From the NCBI GenBank assembly GCA_007713595.1, contig VMRY01000041.1, positions 1 to 64,000 of the forward strand: a stretch of 64,000 nucleotides of DNA. Direction: 5' to 3'. Position 1 is the first letter of the stretch; every line of letters begins with the position of its first letter. Positions 26,974 through 36,086 of this stretch are shown piece by piece. Position numbers and translations under genes: made by a program. A model generated the notes under the pieces. That model had not been told where the DNA came from. It made no database searches and saw nothing but the letters and a program-made list of their open reading frames with translations. The stretch is from Sedimenticola thiotaurini (GTDB taxonomy: Bacteria; Pseudomonadota; Gammaproteobacteria; Chromatiales; Chromatiaceae).

Positions 26974-27807
26974 ATGAATATGGTAAAAAAGATAGGGGGT
27001 GCACTCATTGCGGCCCTTATAAGTACCCCGGCTTTTTCAGGTAATATATTGCTGACCCAGTTTGATTTTACGGGTTACACTGACATGAAGGCAAACCTCG
27101 AAGCGGTAGGCCATACGGTGACTATCGTTGATGCAAGAACAGGTGGAAACCTGGCGACATCACTGGCATCGGGTAGCTATGATAGCTTGTTTGTTTGGGA
27201 TCTGACTTCGACCAGTTACTTAAATCAAGCTGACCGCGATGCAGTGCAGACCTTTTATGGGGCACATAATAGTGTTGTAATGGATTCACGCTCCTATGGT
27301 TATCACTTCCAACCAAATAATGCATCAGAGGTGGCACTGATACAGAATGTTGCCGCTGCGTTTGACAGCTTCAGTGGTGGTATCTGGTTTGGTACAGATC
27401 ACAATCCAACTTGGACACAAAATGTTAATCCGATTCTAGCGCAACTGGGATTTGATTTGATAACGGGTTCTCATGGAAATCCAGTCAATGATGTTGATCC
27501 TGCTTCGATACTCCTAACCGGTGTTACTACAACTGATCTTTGGGCTGCCGGACAAACTGTTGGCCATGTGTCTCTGGGTATTCAACCCAATGGCGTTGAT
27601 ATGCGTTATCATTTTGGACACTCATCTGCGGCATCTGGCGCAATCCCATATATATCAGCTAATTTTGGTGATTATATCGCTCCAGATGAGGATCCAGCTG
27701 ATCATAACCCGAATGATCCCAGTGATGTCCCTGAGCCTGCTACGTTAGCTCTATTTGGTCTCGGGTTACTAGGGTTTGGGTGGAAGCGAAGAATAACCAA
27801 AAGCTAA
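26974..27807 (+). CDS. PEP-CTERM sorting domain protein
   Basis: A 277-residue secreted protein. It has an N-terminal signal peptide (MVKKIGGALIAALISTPAFSG) and a C-terminal exosortase signal starting VPEPATLALFGLGLLGFG near residue 252, followed by WKRR. Exosortases recognise the PEP motif and transfer such proteins to the outer surface or matrix of exopolysaccharide makers. The mature part holds a Rossmann-like stretch (NILLTQFDFTGY, LEAVGHTVTIVDA, YDSLFVWDL) similar to type 1 glutamine amidotransferase-like folds. No exosortase gene is in the window. A GGAGGA ribosome site precedes it, and a strong terminator follows. Confidence 0.93.
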   Translation: MNMVKKIGGALIAALISTPAFSGNILLTQFDFTGYTDMKANLEAVGHTVTIVDARTGGNLATSLASGSYDSLFVWDLTSTSYLNQADRDAVQTFYGAHNSVVMDSRSYGYHFQPNNASEVALIQNVAAAFDSFSGGIWFGTDHNPTWTQNVNPILAQLGFDLITGSHGNPVNDVDPASILLTGVTTTDLWAAGQTVGHVSLGIQPNGVDMRYHFGHSSAASGAIPYISANFGDYIAPDEDPADHNPNDPSDVPEPATLALFGLGLLGFGWKRRITKS

Positions 27808-27828
27808 ATTGATTGCCTGTGAGATGTA

Positions 27829-27860
27829 AAAAAACCCGATACGCTGTATCGGGTTTTTTT
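27829..27860 (+). terminator. Rho-independent terminator
   Basis: An ACCCGATAC/GTATCGGGT stem with a 3-nt loop is flanked by A and T runs (seven T). It ends the PEP-CTERM transcript, 20 bases after its stop codon. Confidence 0.92.
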
Positions 27861-27994
27861 CATGGTGATAGTTTTATTTTCAATTCCCTACGGTCTATAG
27901 AAGTTATTTCTGTTGCTTTGCTACTTCAGGACGCAAAGTAGTGCGGGGCTTGTCTGCAATCATGAATAAGCACCTCTTATCGGATCAGAATGAA

Positions 27995-28522
27995 CTACCA
28001 GCCGATACGAATATACCGCAGTATGTTGCCCATCGGATCCCTGAGAATCAGTCGTCCCTCGGATTCGGCAAACTCATAGGGCCTGGCCTGGCCTGTCTCG
28101 CTATCCTGCAGTACCAGTATCTGGGGTTGAGGGAGTGCCAGCAGGCCATCACGAAAGTTATCGCGATCAACATAGATTCTGAACTGCTGGTTTCTGATGA
28201 CCAGGATCTCACCCCCTTCGCCTTGCCAGCTGCCATTCAGTATTGAAGTCCTTGGGCCATAAGGAGCAACTGGGGTGGGATAGGGGTTTCCTGAATAGGG
28301 TGATCCATAAGCGGGTGGTATGCTCTGATAGCGATCTGTGTAGCGCCCGTTTTCATGCAAACGACGCTGATAGGCATTGGAGAAGGCATCCATCATGTCA
28401 AACAGGGTTTCTGCCATATTGTTGTAGCGATTGGGGTACTCCAGTGCGCCGCATTCCAGAGGGATTAATACCAACAGAATCAGCATCCGGAAAAGCCTGT
28501 TTGTGTTCACCTTTGCCCTCAT
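27995..28522 (-). CDS. Uncharacterised exported protein
   Basis: A 175-residue protein with a signal peptide (LFRMLILLVLIPLECGA). A Pro/Tyr/Gly-rich linker follows (residues 70-95, with repeated PY and YG). The beta-rich C-terminal domain reads ILNGSWQGEGGEILVIRNQQF, RIYVDRDNF and RLILRDPMGNILRYIR, like small lipocalin-type or META-type barrels. I do not recognise a family. The ATG at 28522 is chosen because it precedes the signal; the frame stays open 28 codons further. Confidence 0.78.
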   Translation of the reverse strand: MRAKVNTNRLFRMLILLVLIPLECGALEYPNRYNNMAETLFDMMDAFSNAYQRRLHENGRYTDRYQSIPPAYGSPYSGNPYPTPVAPYGPRTSILNGSWQGEGGEILVIRNQQFRIYVDRDNFRDGLLALPQPQILVLQDSETGQARPYEFAESEGRLILRDPMGNILRYIRIGW

Positions 28523-28665
28523 AAATGCAATACCCGGGAATCTGCTCAGTTTATCAGAAATTTCCTTATGGAATATCAAAGGCATAGAGATACTTGCCAG
28601 TTGCATGAAATGGTGTTTATCTTAGTGTAACTTTTCGCAAAAACTAGATAAATAAAGGTCGGAAA

Positions 28666-29115
28666 ATGGGCTCTATGTACAGTGGTAGTGGGGAAGAGCG
28701 TCGCGCTCGTACAAAAAACATGGTCGATAAATGGCTGGCAGAGCGACAGCAGATGCTGGTGCTCTACTGTAAGCTGGCCGGGGTTGAATCCTTCGACCCG
28801 GATAAGCCGGAGAAACAGCTGCTGCGGGATTTTTGCCAGCTGATGGTGGATTATGTGGCCTTTGGACACTTTGAAGTCTATGACCGGATCACTTCAGGAG
28901 AGGAGCGCCGGGGTGAGGTTATAAAGGTGGCGGAAGCGGCCTACCCGCGTATTTCTGAGGTCACTGAGTCAGTGGTGTCGTTTAACGATAAATATGATCT
29001 GGCCGATCACGAGCAGTCTCTGGAAGATCTGGCCACAGATCTTTCAATACTGGGTGAAGAGCTGGCAGGCCGGATTGAACTGGAAGACAAGCTGGTTAAG
29101 GCGCTCATGCGCTGA
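28666..29115 (+). CDS. rsd: Rsd/AlgQ family anti-sigma-70 protein
   Basis: A 149-residue all-helical regulator that binds RpoD region 4 and lowers its availability. The protein starts SGEERRARTKNMVDKWLAERQQMLVLYC, the typical Rsd/AlgQ opening, and contains LRDFCQLMVDYVAFGHFEVYDRI and the FNDKYD motif. In pseudomonads AlgQ affects alginate and other secondary functions. It is followed after 28 bases by the large cyclase-like gene on the same strand, so these are likely one operon, an unusual pairing. The partner sigma factor RpoD is at 242-2098. Confidence 0.93.
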   Translation: MGSMYSGSGEERRARTKNMVDKWLAERQQMLVLYCKLAGVESFDPDKPEKQLLRDFCQLMVDYVAFGHFEVYDRITSGEERRGEVIKVAEAAYPRISEVTESVVSFNDKYDLADHEQSLEDLATDLSILGEELAGRIELEDKLVKALMR

Positions 29116-29143
29116 AGCGTATTAATCTGGAACAGGGAAAAAA

Positions 29144-31594
29144 GTGAGTGTGACAAAGATCAACGGGCTTTTTCGTTGGGCGCCGGATGCTGAAGAGTTC
29201 AGCAAGCCGCTCCAGGTAAGAAAGCCATTTAAGCTGCTGTTTGATCGGCTACCCGTCGGTATTGATAATAATCGTATCGATGTGCTGCTGAGCCAGGAGT
29301 TCGTTGATCGTTGTCGGTTGCTGGTGCGTCGCTCTCTGCTCCACGATGTGGCGGAAAACTACTGGGGTGAGCCTCCCCCGCCCCCTGATAACAAAGATAT
29401 CCAGGCGGTACGTGAAGGCTATGCCGGGTTGATGGAGTTGACCGTTGACCGGGCACGAAAACACAATCGCCTGGAAATGGTGCAGCTGCTCCAGTTCAGC
29501 GTAGTGAAGTTCCTGCTGCAGCTGGTGGATGAAGAATTCGGGCGATTGCGCAATCAGGTGCAGCGCGCGAAAAGCATAGACAGCAACCAATCTACCGGGA
29601 AAGCCGTCCAGCTGCATGATCGACTGGTACAGCTGGCCAAGAATGAACCATCGGTGCGTTATCGTATTACCCGCCGCCTGTTTCGTGAGATGCTGAAACT
29701 GGAGAATATGCGTCTCAGCAAATTGCGCAAATCAGTGCTCGGGCGCTCCTGGCCAATCCCCAAACAGTTGTTGTTCAATCCGATGTTGCAACTCCCTTCA
29801 CTCTGGGCGGATGAGCAGGTGATGGGGCATTACCCGCTGGTCTGTACAGACAAGGAAGATCCCGATGCCTTCAATCGGGTCAATCGTCTCGTCACAGAGC
29901 TGTTTGCTGACTACCTCCCCTCCTGGAGTTGGCCAGGCGAGCCTGCCGATGAGTTCGAGACTACCTGTGGTGATATTCAGACCGCTGCGCGTAGAAATCG
30001 GGGGGATCAGGGTGGACTGATTGGTTATACCGAAACACTGCTGCTGCTCAGGCAGTCACTGCAACCCGTGGAGTATGAGACGGGGAACTGTTCCTGGTTG
30101 GATTCCCCGGAAAATATTGACCGGTTAATCTATTCGGTCAAACACGGTAATGCCGTCCGGACAGACTATGACGGCCCGATTGTTCGCACCAGCTGGAGCA
30201 ATGATAAATGGCCAGGTTTTCATCATCGTCTGATGAAGAAGATACTGAAGGCCTTTCAAGGCAGTCGCTTGGAGATGGATCTGTTGGCCTGCCATGCTGC
30301 ACCCGCAGTTTATCAGGAGTTGAATCGACAAGTCCCGGTTCGACTGATCGCTCAATATCTCACTGGTCGTCTCCCTAAACGGGATCTGCAGCGAAAATTG
30401 GGCAACCTCACAACGAAACCCAATTCAGTTCAGGTGATCAAGGTACTGGATCGAACCCAATCGATTTTGCGGAGTATCCCTGGGCCACGGCGTCGGCGCC
30501 GGATCTTCAGCTTTTTGCGCCACTTTGCCCTGTTCAGGCGTGATCTGAAGCAGGCTTACACGGCACATGCCGCCATGCGACGTATTCACCTGCTTAGAAG
30601 GCCCGAGGATATCGAACTGTCGCGGCGAAACGGTAGTCTGGTTGAGTTCCCACTGCGTCAAGAGCTGAAGCCGGACCAGCACCGCATCAGAAATCATGTG
30701 ATTATCAAGGCTGACGTACGCGGATCTACAACAATGACCAGCGAACTGCGTAAGCGTAATCTCAATCCGGCCTCCCATTTCAGTCTCAACTTTTTTGAGC
30801 CGATCAATAAACTGCTGGATAGCTACGGGGCGAAGAAGGTCTTTATTGAAGGTGACGCGGTAATCCTGAGTATTTTTGAATATGAAGATACGCCTTATCA
30901 ATGGCTCTGCGTGGCCCATGCCTGCGGTCTGGCACGAAAAATTCTACAGGTTGTTGATAAACAGAATGTCAGTAACCAGCAGAATGACCTGCCGCAACTG
31001 GAACTGGGCCTGGGTATTGCCTTCAGTGATGAGGCGCCTACCTTCCTCTATGATGAGGGACGCGAGATTATGATCTCACCGGCGATCAATCGCGCCGATC
31101 AACTCTCATCCTGTTCTGCGGCGGTAAAAAAATCGGCATATGGACAAAAACTTGGGCGCGGTGTGATGGTGCTGGCACCTGCCCCGACAGAGACCATAAA
31201 CAAAGAGAGTTCGGATAAACTGATTCGCTATAACGTCAACGGAATTGAGCTGGATGTACCTGCCTACTATAAGCTGAAGTCGGAACTCTCTTTTCGCAGG
31301 GTGGAGCTTGAGTCTGGAAAGCGCGCCCACACTGACCATCTGTTACTGGCACGCTATCCTGATCTTGAAGGCCATATGCATGCCCTGGTCCTGCGGGAGG
31401 CCGAGGTGACCGTATGGGATGGTGAGAAACCTGGTAGACGCGCTGCTGATGGCCGCTGTTACTATCAGGTGATTACCGAACCGGATATGATCGCCTATGC
31501 GATTGAACAGGCCAATACACGCCGTCGGCCACTGCCCGATCTACCCAACACTATTGTTGATGACACAGCTACAAAGCCACGGCTTTTTCACTAG
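29144..31594 (+). CDS. Large protein with divergent class III nucleotidyl cyclase domain
   Basis: An 816-residue cytoplasmic protein without membrane helices. Residues 1-515 are helical, rich in Arg/Leu, and unrecognised. Around residues 518-680 a cyclase homology domain is visible: Asp524 in IKADVRGSTTMTS (first metal Asp), Asp571 in KVFIEGDAVILSIFE (second metal Asp), and SPAINRADQLSS, where Asn649 matches the catalytic Asn. The Arg expected four residues later is Gln653, so catalysis is in doubt. The start is GTG. It follows rsd by 28 bases and overlaps the convergent slt end by 26 bases. A signalling role is inferred. Confidence 0.8.
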   Translation: MSVTKINGLFRWAPDAEEFSKPLQVRKPFKLLFDRLPVGIDNNRIDVLLSQEFVDRCRLLVRRSLLHDVAENYWGEPPPPPDNKDIQAVREGYAGLMELTVDRARKHNRLEMVQLLQFSVVKFLLQLVDEEFGRLRNQVQRAKSIDSNQSTGKAVQLHDRLVQLAKNEPSVRYRITRRLFREMLKLENMRLSKLRKSVLGRSWPIPKQLLFNPMLQLPSLWADEQVMGHYPLVCTDKEDPDAFNRVNRLVTELFADYLPSWSWPGEPADEFETTCGDIQTAARRNRGDQGGLIGYTETLLLLRQSLQPVEYETGNCSWLDSPENIDRLIYSVKHGNAVRTDYDGPIVRTSWSNDKWPGFHHRLMKKILKAFQGSRLEMDLLACHAAPAVYQELNRQVPVRLIAQYLTGRLPKRDLQRKLGNLTTKPNSVQVIKVLDRTQSILRSIPGPRRRRRIFSFLRHFALFRRDLKQAYTAHAAMRRIHLLRRPEDIELSRRNGSLVEFPLRQELKPDQHRIRNHVIIKADVRGSTTMTSELRKRNLNPASHFSLNFFEPINKLLDSYGAKKVFIEGDAVILSIFEYEDTPYQWLCVAHACGLARKILQVVDKQNVSNQQNDLPQLELGLGIAFSDEAPTFLYDEGREIMISPAINRADQLSSCSAAVKKSAYGQKLGRGVMVLAPAPTETINKESSDKLIRYNVNGIELDVPAYYKLKSELSFRRVELESGKRAHTDHLLLARYPDLEGHMHALVLREAEVTVWDGEKPGRRAADGRCYYQVITEPDMIAYAIEQANTRRRPLPDLPNTIVDDTATKPRLFH

Positions 31595-33584
31595 GCTCCT
31601 TAGCTGCGATCTGGCTTCGCGAGTGGATTGGGGGCATGCGCAGTGAGAGTCGCTGCAGGGGCTGGTTGAGCCGCTGATCATAAATCGCTGCGTAACTTAG
31701 CACCCGTTCTGTATAGCGGCGCGTCTCAGAGAACGGAATCAGTTCAACCCAGATATCCGCTGGTATTGTCGTCTCAGGTAACCATTTGCGCACATTGTTT
31801 GGCCCCGCGTTATACGCCGCCGTGGCAAGTACCTGATGCCCACCCAACTCTTGATAGACATGGTTCAGGTAGGCGGTACCGAGGGTGATATTCACCTCTG
31901 GCCGATAGAGGTGGTTTCTTTGTGGTGTCTTAAGCTTCTCTTTTCGGGCAATAAACTTGGCGGTAGCTGGCATCAGTTGCATTAGCCCCCTGGCCCCGGC
32001 TGGAGAGTGGGCATCACTGGAGAAGGCACTCTCTTGCCGCATGACCGCAAATACCCAGGCATTATCAATATTTTTGGCCTCCGATTTCTCTTCGACCAGT
32101 GTCATGTGCTCCAGTGGGAAGCGTAACTCCAGATCATCCCAATAACCGGTTCGGGCCAGGGTGAAGATGGCGCGATCATGCCAGCCCCAGGACTGCGCCA
32201 ATTTGGAGGCACGCTTAAGATCCAGTCGGTTCAAGTGGCGGACGGCCATCTGCCACTCCCGCCGGGCATCGAGATATCGGCCCAGTTGAAACAACTCCCG
32301 TGCGCGCATCAAGCCGGGTCGTTTTCCCAGCTGATTGATGGCTGGCTGCTCCAGATCCAACGGGGTTGAGTCAAAACGGTAGGTTTTATCCAGCCAGTCA
32401 GCGGCCAGAAAACCGTGATAGCTGCGCTCTTTGGCCAATGCCTGAAATTCCCGTTGGGCCGTTTTGTTATTCCCGCTCTTGGCATGTGCACGCGCCTGCC
32501 AGTAGCGCCAACGATCAGAACTCTTAAGTGAGTCAGGCAGTTCATCGATCCACTTCAGTATCAGGGCCCAGTCCTGCTGCTTCAGTGCACTTCTTATCCG
32601 ACTCTCTTGCAGGTATTCATCCTCGGGCCCTGGGGTAAAGGCTTGCAGATGTGTCATCAGATCCGGGTGATCGCTTCTGATTAAACCCAGTAGCAATGCC
32701 CGCTCTGCCTGATAGCGCTCTTTTTTGCTGAAAGGGTATTTAGCGAACTTCTTTGACCAGCTATCCAGCGCCTGAGCAGTGTCTCGCTTTACCAATCGTT
32801 TAAAGCTATCCAACAGAATAGTATTGCGCGCAGGACTGCCCGCTAACATCGGTTGTGACTGGATCGCCTGAATCGGATCCCGCTGCAATTCACGCCAGCG
32901 CTTTAGCCAGGCTTGCTGTTCTGTTGATAGATAGCGCCTCAGGTAGTTGGCAAATCTGCCCTGTGAGGCGTGCATGGCCAGTGCCACTCGTTGCCAGGCC
33001 AGTTCAGGGGTCAGTTGACCGGCGTTGATCCAGGTTTCCAGAATATTGTCACAGGCATCCGGCCTTGAGCGGGGATAAAGCCAAATGTCTTTGGCCTGTT
33101 TAAGGGCCTTTTCGACCTTGCCGGTCTCCAGTAGGGCCGTCAGATAGTGACATTTCAGGGTAACGCCCATATTCGGGCGATAAAACACCAGATAGGTCCA
33201 CCACTTGCCCTTTTCGGCCAGCCGGGTCAACCAGCGCTGGCGCATCTGTCGTGACAGAGGAGAGTCGGCGTAGGTGGTGAGGAAGTCATCTACCTGGCTG
33301 CTGTCCAGTTGCGGCAGCTGAAGCTGAAGTGACTTGTACTCCAGATAAGGATAAAGCGGGTAGTGCTTGAGCTTGGCTTTGCTGGAGTCATATCCCTTCA
33401 GATCGCCGGAAGATAACAGTCGTTCTGCTGCGAGAAACGCCTTGCGCTGACTGTCCAGATCCTGACTGCCAAAACTCAGCCCGGGAAAGATAAAAAGCAG
33501 GCACAGGAATAACGGCAGCAGGCTGCCATCGTTTAACCATTTCACGTCCCTGTACTTCCTACTCTTGCATAAAACCTTCCGCAT
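31569..33584 (-). CDS. slt: Soluble lytic murein transglycosylase, Slt70-like
   Basis: A periplasmic enzyme that cleaves peptidoglycan with formation of 1,6-anhydro-MurNAc. The protein has about 671 residues: a signal peptide (LPLFLCLLFIFPGLSFG), a long superhelical U/L domain of alpha hairpins, and a C-terminal SLT domain with VMRQESAFSSDAHSPAGARG (catalytic Glu in RQES), LMQLMPATAK, and the closing AAYNAGPNNVRKWL. Length and order match Slt70. The frame opens at a TTG at 33620; the ATG at 33584 is preferred. Its 3-prime end overlaps the cyclase-like gene. Confidence 0.93.
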   Translation of the reverse strand: MRKVLCKSRKYRDVKWLNDGSLLPLFLCLLFIFPGLSFGSQDLDSQRKAFLAAERLLSSGDLKGYDSSKAKLKHYPLYPYLEYKSLQLQLPQLDSSQVDDFLTTYADSPLSRQMRQRWLTRLAEKGKWWTYLVFYRPNMGVTLKCHYLTALLETGKVEKALKQAKDIWLYPRSRPDACDNILETWINAGQLTPELAWQRVALAMHASQGRFANYLRRYLSTEQQAWLKRWRELQRDPIQAIQSQPMLAGSPARNTILLDSFKRLVKRDTAQALDSWSKKFAKYPFSKKERYQAERALLLGLIRSDHPDLMTHLQAFTPGPEDEYLQESRIRSALKQQDWALILKWIDELPDSLKSSDRWRYWQARAHAKSGNNKTAQREFQALAKERSYHGFLAADWLDKTYRFDSTPLDLEQPAINQLGKRPGLMRARELFQLGRYLDARREWQMAVRHLNRLDLKRASKLAQSWGWHDRAIFTLARTGYWDDLELRFPLEHMTLVEEKSEAKNIDNAWVFAVMRQESAFSSDAHSPAGARGLMQLMPATAKFIARKEKLKTPQRNHLYRPEVNITLGTAYLNHVYQELGGHQVLATAAYNAGPNNVRKWLPETTIPADIWVELIPFSETRRYTERVLSYAAIYDQRLNQPLQRLSLRMPPIHSRSQIAAKEPSEKAVAL

Positions 33585-33691
33585 AAGGGAAAGCTTAGGG
33601 CTACAGGCCTCAAGGTGCAAGGGGGAATACCCCTTGATTTACGCGGGCGAGGCGGATTGCCCGTCCGGGAGTAATACGGGATGATAGCGGG

Positions 33692-34516
33692 ATGGGAAGA
33701 GAATCAATAAACAGTTCGGGGTGGCCAGATAGTCGCCAGCTACAGCATATCGTCATAGAGATTGCGGAGGCCGAGGTGCTATCCCGTTATCGACATCCAG
33801 ATGTCTCACGCAAGCTTGATGGCACACTGGTGACGGACGCTGATCTTGCCGTACAGGCCAGTTTGACAGAGCAGTTGGCCGAAGCATGGCCAGATATTCC
33901 CCTGATGGGGGAAGAGATGACTCAGGAGGAGCAAGAGGCCCTGGCGGATTCTGACTGTTACTGGTGTGTCGATCCGCTGGATGGCACTACCAATTATTCA
34001 TCCGGATTGCCGTACTTTGCACTGTCGCTGGCCTTGGTGGTGAAAGGTGAGGCCGTACTGGGCATTGTCTATGATCCGGTGCGACATGAGTGCTTTCGAG
34101 CTGAACGGGGACGAGGTGCCTGGCTAAATGATGAAACACTCAAGTTGCATGAGGGACCGGGCACTCTGAAAGAGTGTATTGCCATCGTAGACCTGAAACG
34201 TTTGCAGCCTGATCTGGTTAACCGCTTGGCAAAAGAGTCGCCCTATCGTTCGCAACGCTGCTTTGGGGCCATTGCCCTGGAGTGGTGCTGGTTGGCAGCC
34301 GGCCGCGCGCATCTCAATCTGCATGGTGGTCAGAAATTATGGGACTATGCCGCAGGACGGTTGATTTTTGCCGAGGCAGGAGGGGTCTATTGCAGCGCCC
34401 CGGCGTCGCCGGAGGCCCGCTTGGGATTGCAGGTGGAGCCCGCCCTGGGTGCGATAGACAAACATCTGTTCCAGCTCTGGCAGGCGTGGCTGAAAGAATC
34501 AGCTTTTCCCGGCTGA
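33692..34516 (+). CDS. Inositol monophosphatase-family phosphatase
   Basis: A 274-residue Mg-dependent sugar or nucleotide phosphatase of the IMPase/SuhB/CysQ superfamily. Metal-binding motifs are intact: GEEM (about residue 73), CVDPLDGTTNY and LWDYAAGRLIFAEAGG. The closest subgroup cannot be chosen by eye: substrates could be inositol phosphate, 3-prime-phosphoadenosine phosphate or fructose bisphosphate. It is divergent from slt with about 107 bases between. It is probably alone in its transcript. Confidence 0.9.
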   Translation: MGRESINSSGWPDSRQLQHIVIEIAEAEVLSRYRHPDVSRKLDGTLVTDADLAVQASLTEQLAEAWPDIPLMGEEMTQEEQEALADSDCYWCVDPLDGTTNYSSGLPYFALSLALVVKGEAVLGIVYDPVRHECFRAERGRGAWLNDETLKLHEGPGTLKECIAIVDLKRLQPDLVNRLAKESPYRSQRCFGAIALEWCWLAAGRAHLNLHGGQKLWDYAAGRLIFAEAGGVYCSAPASPEARLGLQVEPALGAIDKHLFQLWQAWLKESAFPG

Positions 34517-34623
34517 GGATAATGGGGTAACAGACCCGGCTTTCAATCGATTATGTAAAATTCACTAGAACAAAAGGGTTGAGCTGTCTGTGCAGCAATT
34601 GACCCTAGAACCGGAGGTATTCA

Positions 34624-35067
34624 ATGAGCAGTAACGATGAACAATTAAATATGGAACTAAGCAGTGGTATTGCAGCATTTGAGGGAAAACACTTTGCCAG
34701 TGCGACCAAACTGCTGTCGGGACTGGCCGAAAATGGCAATCCAGAGGCCCAGTATCGCATGGCAATCATGGCCCAGAATGGACTGGGTATGACCGTCAAT
34801 CAGTTGATTGCCTACAAGTATATGAAGGCCGCTGCCGAGAGTGGGATGGCGCTGGCTCAGCACGGGCTCGGGTTCATGTATATGGAAGGCGAATGCGTCG
34901 ACAAGAACGGTGCCAAGGCGGTGGAGTGGTTTAAAAAGGCGGCCGAGCAGGGCTTGGTGGGTTCCCAGACTACCCTCGCCATGATGTATGAGCAGGGGGA
35001 TGTGGTAGAAAAAGATCTGGATGAGGCGAAGCGCTGGTATAAGGCTGCTGGGTTTGATGAGATGTAG
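34624..35067 (+). CDS. Sel1-repeat protein
   Basis: A 147-residue protein made of about three Sel1-like repeats (AQYRMAIMAQNGLGMTVNQ, AQHGLGFMYMEGECVDKNG, SQTTLAMMYEQGDVVEKDL), each with the G-x-G and D/E-x-A-x-x-W/Y-Y pattern. Such solenoids mediate protein contacts. No signal peptide is seen, so it is cytoplasmic. The ribosome site CCGGAGGT is strong. It lies 17 bases before the next gene and is probably co-transcribed with it. Confidence 0.9.
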   Translation: MSSNDEQLNMELSSGIAAFEGKHFASATKLLSGLAENGNPEAQYRMAIMAQNGLGMTVNQLIAYKYMKAAAESGMALAQHGLGFMYMEGECVDKNGAKAVEWFKKAAEQGLVGSQTTLAMMYEQGDVVEKDLDEAKRWYKAAGFDEM

Positions 35068-35084
35068 CAGCAGGCTGGCCAGGG

Positions 35085-36086
35085 ATGAAAGAGCGAATTA
35101 GTGAGTTTCCAGTGCGGCCTTCAGTTACCCGATATGAAGAAGGCCCCGTCCCTGAGTCTACTGGTAGAGGGAAATCAGGTCGGTGGTTTTCACGACTGAT
35201 TGTTACCGGTTTTTTGGCTTACTGGTTATACAGCAGTGGAATTCTGCAGCGTGCCCCTGAGTGGTTGGCGGAGGGCTATGATCGGCTCACTGCTGTTTGG
35301 CAGCCGGTGGCCCTCCCGCCGCCCCGCTCTTCCCAGCCGCCAGCCTCATCGAGACAGATATCGGAGAGACGGGCACCAATCAGGGCCGAGCTACCGCGGG
35401 CAGAATCAGCTTCAGTGCAACAGATCAAACCCCTGCTGCTTGAATCCACTGCCGGCGTTGAATCGGTTTCTGTCTCCATAAGTCGTGGTTTCAGGCCGGT
35501 GGGTTTCAAGATTGGCGCCAGCTCCAAGCCAGTGCCCTTTACCGGGCGACCTGGCTCACTGCATCGTCGTTTGCCGAGGTTTTTTGGGCCCAGTCAGAAA
35601 TATGGATCGATCGATCTGGCTAACGGCCGGCGTCATGCCTTTGTCCTGGATACCGACCCGAAAGGGTATCAGCTCTATGTGGATCTGAATCGCAATGGTG
35701 ATCTGACCGATGATGGGCCGCCATTGCCGAACCGGGGGAAGGTGCGCTTTGCCAATCGGCTTAAATTGCCGCTGGATAGTGTATCTGGGATAGCCCAGCT
35801 GAAAGGGGATATGGAGTTGTGGATCTACAGCAATGACCAGAGCTGGCGGCAGGATTCACTCCTCTTCTACAACCGCACCCAACTGGCTGGCGAGTTGTCA
35901 GTCAAAGGTAAACGCTATAACGCCTACCTGGCTGATAATCTGGTAATCGATGGGGATTATCGCAACGATGGAATCAGCATTGATATCAACGGTGATGGCA
36001 AAATCGACCGGCGTTCAGAGCGCCTCTCCCCGGGTGATCAGATCACCCTGAATGGGGAGCGGCTCAGCTTCACTATTATCCGCTAA
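35085..36086 (+). CDS. Membrane-anchored protein with two calcium-loop motifs
   Basis: A 333-residue protein with one membrane helix near the N-terminus (LIVTGFLAYWLYSSGIL, about residues 41-57). A Pro/Ser/Arg-rich linker follows, then a beta-rich domain. Two EF-hand-like calcium loops are visible: DLNRNGDLTDDG (Asp200) and DINGDGKIDRRS (Asp300), both lacking the final Glu, as in dockerin-type or extracellular loops. I do not recognise a family. It follows the Sel1 gene by 17 bases. Its stop overlaps the end of aroG by four bases. A calcium-binding envelope role is inferred. Confidence 0.75.
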   Translation: MKERISEFPVRPSVTRYEEGPVPESTGRGKSGRWFSRLIVTGFLAYWLYSSGILQRAPEWLAEGYDRLTAVWQPVALPPPRSSQPPASSRQISERRAPIRAELPRAESASVQQIKPLLLESTAGVESVSVSISRGFRPVGFKIGASSKPVPFTGRPGSLHRRLPRFFGPSQKYGSIDLANGRRHAFVLDTDPKGYQLYVDLNRNGDLTDDGPPLPNRGKVRFANRLKLPLDSVSGIAQLKGDMELWIYSNDQSWRQDSLLFYNRTQLAGELSVKGKRYNAYLADNLVIDGDYRNDGISIDINGDGKIDRRSERLSPGDQITLNGERLSFTIIR

